A stretch of 64,000 bases of DNA from Panopea generosa. Its lineage: Eukaryota; Mollusca; Bivalvia; Adapedonta; Hiatellidae. The notes beneath the pieces are model-generated. The model saw only the letters and a program-made list of their open reading frames with translations, had not been told where the DNA came from and did no database searches. The stretch is taken from contig CM055898.1 of the NCBI GenBank assembly GCA_029582155.1, positions 31,745,919 through 31,809,918 on the forward strand, read 5' to 3'. Positions 58,850 to 64,000 of this stretch are shown in pieces. The stretch's first letter is position 1; the number at the start of each line of letters is the position of its first letter. The position numbers were made by a program, and so were the translations under genes.

Positions 58850-59270
58850 TTGGAATACCAAAATTTAAATACGTGTTACAAACCTTAGCTTCCACTCATT
58901 AACTGTATCGCTCACTGTCGAGGTATGATGAATACACCTCGATAAAAAATCTTTGGCGTTAAAATTGTGATAATTACCCCTTCCTCATTAAAGCATGACA
59001 CATTGTAACACAAAATCAGCAGCTTTCCAATTTTGCTTGGCACGGTTTTTAGTGACGGCATTTGGTACATCACAATAAAAATAAAAAATGAATCGCGCCC
59101 GTTAATAAATCATTTCAGCACAACTGAAGTCCACATTTATAAAATTCGCACCTAGTGTTCATAAGAAAACCATAATCACTCAAATTTATTGATTTTGATG
59201 CCTTGAGAAGAAGAACAGATGCCATCGAATTACATATAATATAGTATACCATTATGATTTATTGCTGCGA
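58850..59270. other. Gene-free AT-rich stretch
   Basis: No supported feature. Confidence 0.5.
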
Positions 59271-59272
59271 GG

Positions 59273-59482
59273 TAAGATGTTCCTTACACATAACCATCTA
59301 TCAATTAAGCTCGATCTTAATCAACGGTTAATGGAAGTGTCATGTGGTCGTACAGAATAAAACATAATTATGTGAGATAAGATGTTCCTTACATATAACC
59401 ATCTATGAATTATACCCGATCTTAATCAACGGTTAATGGAAGTGTTACGTGGTCGTACAGAATAAAATTAGTTATCACTTAG
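59273..59482. repeat. Two-copy 105-bp tandem duplication
   Basis: TAAGATGTTCCTTACA starts at 59273 and again at 59378. Both copies contain GATCTTAATCAACGGTTAAT, GGAAGTGT and GTGGTCGTACAGAATAAAA. High similarity suggests a recent duplication. Confidence 0.85.
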
Positions 59483-59484
59483 TA

Positions 59485-62305
59485 TTAATGAATTTTCCCT
59501 TTAGACGAATTGGGAGTGTTGCCCTTGTTAGTATACACACCGTTACTGACCATGTTACGAATCAGTTGCAAGAATTCTCCACTGACTCCAGTTTAAATTA
59601 ATGTGTGCCAAAGACCTATGCTCCAGATAGATTCCAAAGCTGATGATGAATCAATAAAACAACAGAACATTTTTTTTCTTTTTTGCTCGTAAAACGTCTT
59701 TCAGAAGATGAACCAAAAAGTAATCAATTGTTGAGTACGTTTGCCTAAAGTCGGATTGGTTTTCTTTTAGTTTATACAATATTTTATTCACATAAGTATA
59801 TAAATCAAAAATACATTTTACAGTTAGGCATGGATTCATACGTACAAATTATGTGAAAAGGATAAAGAAAAAAAGAAAAAAGCTTAAGAAGCTTGTACAA
59901 ATCTACTTACATAGCAGTTATTTTACATTTCATACATACTTTATCGTATAGTTGCGTATTAATTTCAATTTGGCTAAATATGCAAAAAAATAAAATGATA
60001 AAAGAAAGCATAGTCAAGTTTTTTCAGAATATTTCAAATTAAAAAGAGTATTTGTTGAAGAGAAAGAAAGAAGGAGACTTCACTGATTATATCTTATTTT
60101 TCTTGTCAAATACCATATTATTTTAGAAAAAAAAATCGATTATTTAGCACTGATGTAAATTTTTCACCTTTTAAGCCAAACGCCGAAACATAGGTTTATG
60201 TGCTTTATACGGTACTAATGTTCATGTTTTCGAATTTACAAAATGATAGTCTGGCGGGACTACTTTCAGTAACACAGAATCGTTTTATGATATAACGAGG
60301 GGGGATGAGCGAGGTTTAGTATAATCGTAAGCCTTGCCTAACTCCCAAGTGGCAGTTTCACTTCTGGCCGTTCAAACGCCATCGTCGGATGCCCACAGGT
60401 CGTCAATTCCGATGCTTTCCATCCATCACCAGTCGGACATTATGTTGTTTTATTTGAACAGAACAGAACAAAAATACAGTAAGCGTTAACGTCTTAACAA
60501 AACGGCGTTTGCATGAAATTAGCGTTGCGATTGGATAACGTTCCATTCAGTCGTGAAGGAACCAATCAAATGGATGCATGGTGGCTTGGTAAAAACGACG
60601 CAAAACTAATGTGATATCCCACGGGTCATAAATGGAGAGTATCGGAATGGATAACGCGTGGATATCCGATGTTCTTACGCAGTGACCCCTGTATTTTTTT
60701 TCTCTTGTACTTACGTATTTTAACTATCTTGTAACTATTATGATGATTTCAGTTAATGACATTGTGCTGTTTGTCCGTTAAATATATATTGTATTATATT
60801 GTAATATAGAATATTCAGTTTGCATTTTTACACTTTTAAATGTAGGCAGTATATGAATTGAACGGTTTAAATCAGTATAATTGATCTTACTTACACTGTA
60901 AACACGTAGTTCATTACAACGGGAGCTGTCGTTGCCAGGCTATAGCGGTCACTTTGATAAAGCTATTAATTGGTTTTGGGGACACACATGTTCTACTGTC
61001 GACTGAACTATCATATCGTGTGACGTTTTATAATCACTTCATACGTCTCTCCTCTGACGTTGGCATAGAGCTAACACGTCTCATAATTTACTGGAATGGA
61101 ATCTATGAATCGCATCCTAAATGCTTATGTTCTAATTTCAGTTGATAAAACTGCATGCAATCTTATTCAAATTTTGTATCATATCAATGTTTTACGACAA
61201 GACTATGAACTTCTAATGCTTGCAGTATCCTCCGTATCACCAACAAAATTCGATGTAGTTTACATACACGAAATTTGTGAATTGTAGGATGGACTGGTTG
61301 ATCTTCTTAACAGGTGCTGGATTCAAAGTTAGTTTGAAAAATAATTTAAAACGTATTTCATAGCAAATTGTAGCTCATGCATTTTTATAATGCTTTCGTA
61401 ATCGTAAACGTCATGCATTACCGCTATTCATGAGCATGTTAAACGATATTGTGATACGGCACGCGAGAATTCTCATATAAAGTGTTTTTTTGGTCTATTA
61501 AACGTTCCGATGGAGTTTTAAATAAATTACTTGCCAGAATATTTTCATCAGCAAGGATATACAGGCGGGATCAATGAGAACAAAAATTAAAGAACGCGGA
61601 TGAACCGAAGTACTTACCGTTTCTCTACAGTACTTTTAACACAAATCAGTCCCATCAAACGAGTGCGCGCAATTTAATTGAAATTGCATAACGCTATTAA
61701 ATTTAGAATTTTCTATATATTAAACACATTAAGTAACAAAGAAACTTAAGATCACGTGAGTAGCGTGGCAAACTCAGTTATACTGTTGAGTAGCATTTGA
61801 CATCAAAGCACATGTACACTTTTTATTTAAGTTTAAACGTCAACAGAAGCAACCATTTATACTTCTATTTCCCAGGACCCCAACCAACAGAAATGGGAAT
61901 CCTTCTCCCACACACCTTCCCCCTAATTAACATCAATTTTTTTACGCTACACCGCTGACCCTACTAATTCAACGAAGGTTACCAGAGAAAGCACTATACT
62001 TCTGGCCAGTAACTTCTAAATCTCGTATTGGATAGCTTTATTTAGATCAGCATTGCTGAAATTTGATTGTTATTTTTCTAAAATAAAATAAGACACACAC
62101 ACGTTTTTTTATTTAATCATAGTTTAATGTTAAACTAATATTTGAAAAAGAAGAAATATAATAAATTGATCACAAAAATACACAATTTGACATAACTTGA
62201 ATATATACATAAAAGTATAAACTCTGAATAAAATTTCAATAAACACTTTTTTTTAAAAAAAAAAAACCAACAAAAAACGGACTATAATCCCCGTATGTGG
62301 TAGTT
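59485..62305. other. Gene-free AT-rich stretch
   Basis: Short open frames here are near the length expected by chance and have no recognisable motif. No SINE or tandem array is obvious. Confidence 0.45.
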
Positions 62306-62309
62306 TTAA

Positions 62310-62500
62310 ACTTTATTTCGACTGTTTAAAATGTTCGTACAGCTTAGACAAGTCATGCCCGAAATCATACAGTATATAACCAGTACCAGGCATATGCAGC
62401 TAAAGTGTCTTGTTTAAGAACACTACACATAGCCGTGATGGGAGGTCCTCGAATTATGATATCGATGCTCTATACTGGACCACACGCTTCACCACGTATG
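62310..62500 (-). mobile_element. SINE family V
   Basis: Plus-strand TTTAAACTTTATTTCGACTG, then CTAAAGTGTCTTGTTTAAGA, ACACTACACATAGCCGTGAT and GATGCTCTATACTGGACCAC are the inverse of the 44298 element. Confidence 0.65.
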
Positions 62501-62772
62501 TGGCTGTCTTTCGTCTTTGGATTCAAAAGATACTGTTAATAAACTATTGAATTGAATTGGTAAAGGTCTCGATTATTCGAGTTGCATGGGTCTAGGCCAG
62601 TAATTCAATTTACGCACATATATTTAGATATAATCATATTTACTGAAACAAAAAAATATTCATTAAAATTTCATTTCTTTATTTGGACTTAAACTTTTTT
62701 TTAAAAACGGGAGTGATTGTTGAAATGTTTTCTATGTTTATTGCCAGTTTCTGATAACGAAAGTGCAAGCAG

Positions 62773-62895
62773 CACTAGATCTATCACACGTGCAATTCCG
62801 AATATACACTATTCCGAAACGCTAGATCCATCACACGTGCACATCCGAATATAAATTGTTTCCGAAACGCTAGATCCATCACACATATACATCAT
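62773..62895. repeat. About 53-bp tandem repeat, 2.3 copies
   Basis: CTAGATC(T/C)ATCACACGTGCA recurs, followed by TCCGAATATA and TTCCGAAACG. Each full unit carries a CACGTG palindrome. Confidence 0.8.
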
Positions 62896-63114
62896 ATGAA
62901 CCACAACTCACAAACACTAAACACATCACCGTATGTATGCACACTGGCTAACAAACACTATAACCTTGGCACGTATGCACCCTATGTGCACTGTTCTACA
63001 AATACTAAAAAAAAACATACGTCTACAACCGTCTTTACGCTTACTCGGTGAGTGTTGAACAAGTTTTTATCACGTAATTACCATTATTAGGAGTAAAGTA
63101 TTCACAGAAACATT

Positions 63115-63561
63115 TTATAATGTGGACGTTCGCGCTCTCCAGGTCCGCTCTGCAAAATTTCTCAAAGACTGACGGATTTGAAGTTTGGCTGCTACGGCTG
63201 GATTGGACATAAAGCGTGTCAACTTTTCTCGTTTTTTTATTATATGTCTTACTTCTCGACTAAGAGTCGAAAACACTTCTACAACACTGGAATGAGCCTC
63301 GCTGGCGGATGTTTCAAAGAAATACAAGCTGTATTCAGCACAAAGTCTCGACACATCCGTGTTTGAAACTTTACTGCGTTCTATAAGGTCTGATTTGTTT
63401 GCAACCAATCCGACTGGAAACCGATTCTCTTCTTTTATTTCATGAATGAATTCTATAATATCGCGTGCAGTTTCAAAACTGATACTGTCATTGATAGCGT
63501 AGACAACAACAACACAGTCTGCCCAATGAACTTGGTCCGCACTGACGTCATCTTTGCTTTT
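63115..63561 (-). CDS. Ras-like small GTPase, last coding exon (partial, about 148 codons)
   Basis: The exon begins on the minus strand after an acceptor-like TTATATTTCAG (plus 63562-63572) and ends at TAA 63115-63117. The frame runs WADCVVVVYAINDSISFE, then the G4 base-recognition motif NKSD in GLVANKSDL, then the G5 motif ETSAS. This is the C-terminal two-thirds of a Ras-fold G domain. The P-loop, switch I and DxxG motifs must lie on upstream exons beyond 63561, where I could not identify them. The tail is basic (KKREKLTRFMSNP, then RQSLRNFAERTWRARTSTL) and lacks a CAAX box. That, with a CREVR-like SREVR motif, resembles RERG/RASL11/RASL12-type proteins. Subfamily assignment is inference. 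Confidence 0.82.
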   Translation of the reverse strand, partial: KSKDDVSADQVHWADCVVVVYAINDSISFETARDIIEFIHEIKEENRFPVGLVANKSDLIERSKVSNTDVSRLCAEYSLYFFETSASEAHSSVVEVFSTLSREVRHIIKKREKLTRFMSNPAVAAKLQIRQSLRNFAERTWRARTSTL

Positions 63562-63891
63562 CTGAAATATAATTGATAAACATTACATAAATAAACAGTT
63601 AACGCGTCTATGTTCAATGAAATAAACCAGGTATTACTTAAAAAGATAATTGCTTCTTTCATGATATTAGCTATCAAATCAAAGCATGTAAACTGTCCGC
63701 AATAAAAGGTATATCAGGCCGTTATCAGAACGAAGTACACGTGCAATGAGCGCCATAGCTATGCACATATTTTACCTTACATCCATGTAAAAAACTGGCA
63801 CTCACACTGTAAAAACATATTTTATTTCAAAAGTAGCATACATACGAGTATACATACAATGATAATAAATGATTGAAATGAAAGCAAAATG

Positions 63892-64000
63892 CTTATAGAG
63901 TATAACTCCTGTGTTGTTGTTTTTTTAAATTGGCAAAGTAGGCGGATTGATACATATACTGTAGTTATAGAGTATCACTCCTGTGTTGTTGTTTTTTAAA
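63892..64000. repeat. Direct repeat cut by the window end
   Basis: TTATAGAGTATAACTCCTGT then GTTGTTGTTTTTTT recurs about 73 bp later as TTATAGAGTATCACTCCTGT. It may continue beyond the window. Confidence 0.7.

Noticed and set aside
63453..63677. Minus-strand 74-codon frame overlapping the GTPase exon
   Set aside because: It is in a different frame from the NKSD/ETSAS-containing exon and crosses the acceptor, so it is a shadow.

Overview
The window is eukaryotic and AT-rich. Genes are sparse, exons start at AG acceptors, and there are many tRNA-derived SINEs, DNA transposons, foldback elements and long minisatellites. A Mab-21/cGAS-like (cGLR-type) gene next to a disrupted paralogue, the SINE style (tRNA head plus a shared core containing GGAAGGACGGTGGTTCTACT) and TGACCTTGACCT-type repeats together suggest a bivalve mollusc. 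The species cannot be named from the sequence.

Layout. 0.2-1.3 kb holds a tRNA-headed SINE and small inverted repeats. 1.66-9.97 kb is a cluster of four unrelated minisatellites: 26 bp x about 129, 18 bp x about 39, 35 bp x about 46 and 39 bp x about 21. 10.1-15.9 kb holds SINEs, including a head-to-tail array, and a probable LINE fragment. 16.3-18.7 kb is a 67-bp satellite whose units carry TTCnnGAA. 19.9-23.7 kb holds a dispersed repeat pair, a nested foldback, a LINE remnant, a SINE and a MITE. 23.97-25.61 kb is a large exon encoding at least 539 residues of an unrecognised basic, disordered protein. Its last codons are the first unit of a 67-bp minisatellite running to 27.2 kb. 27.6-38.2 kb is repeat-rich non-coding DNA. 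38.3-40.2 kb is a 1.9-kb (CTA/CTG)n tract. 40.67-42.42 kb is a Mab-21-like copy with two in-frame stops, and 51.07-52.83 kb is its intact paralogue. Between them lie a long-TIR element, a TGACCTTGACCT repeat array and SINEs. 53.3-58.1 kb holds two dead Tc1/mariner elements and a MITE. 58-63 kb is mostly unique AT-rich DNA. 63.1-63.6 kb is the last coding exon of a Ras-like small GTPase on the minus strand.

The coding content is one intact predicted nucleotidyltransferase (cGLR-type), its broken paralogue, one unknown protein and one GTPase exon. Nothing suggests they form an operon-like unit. The two strongest observations are these. (1) The 26-bp satellite is a tandem amplification of the Pol III box-A head of the local SINE. 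(2) The cGLR pair shows a 138-bp perfectly identical tract, which suggests gene conversion, and a duplication edge that coincides with a splice acceptor.
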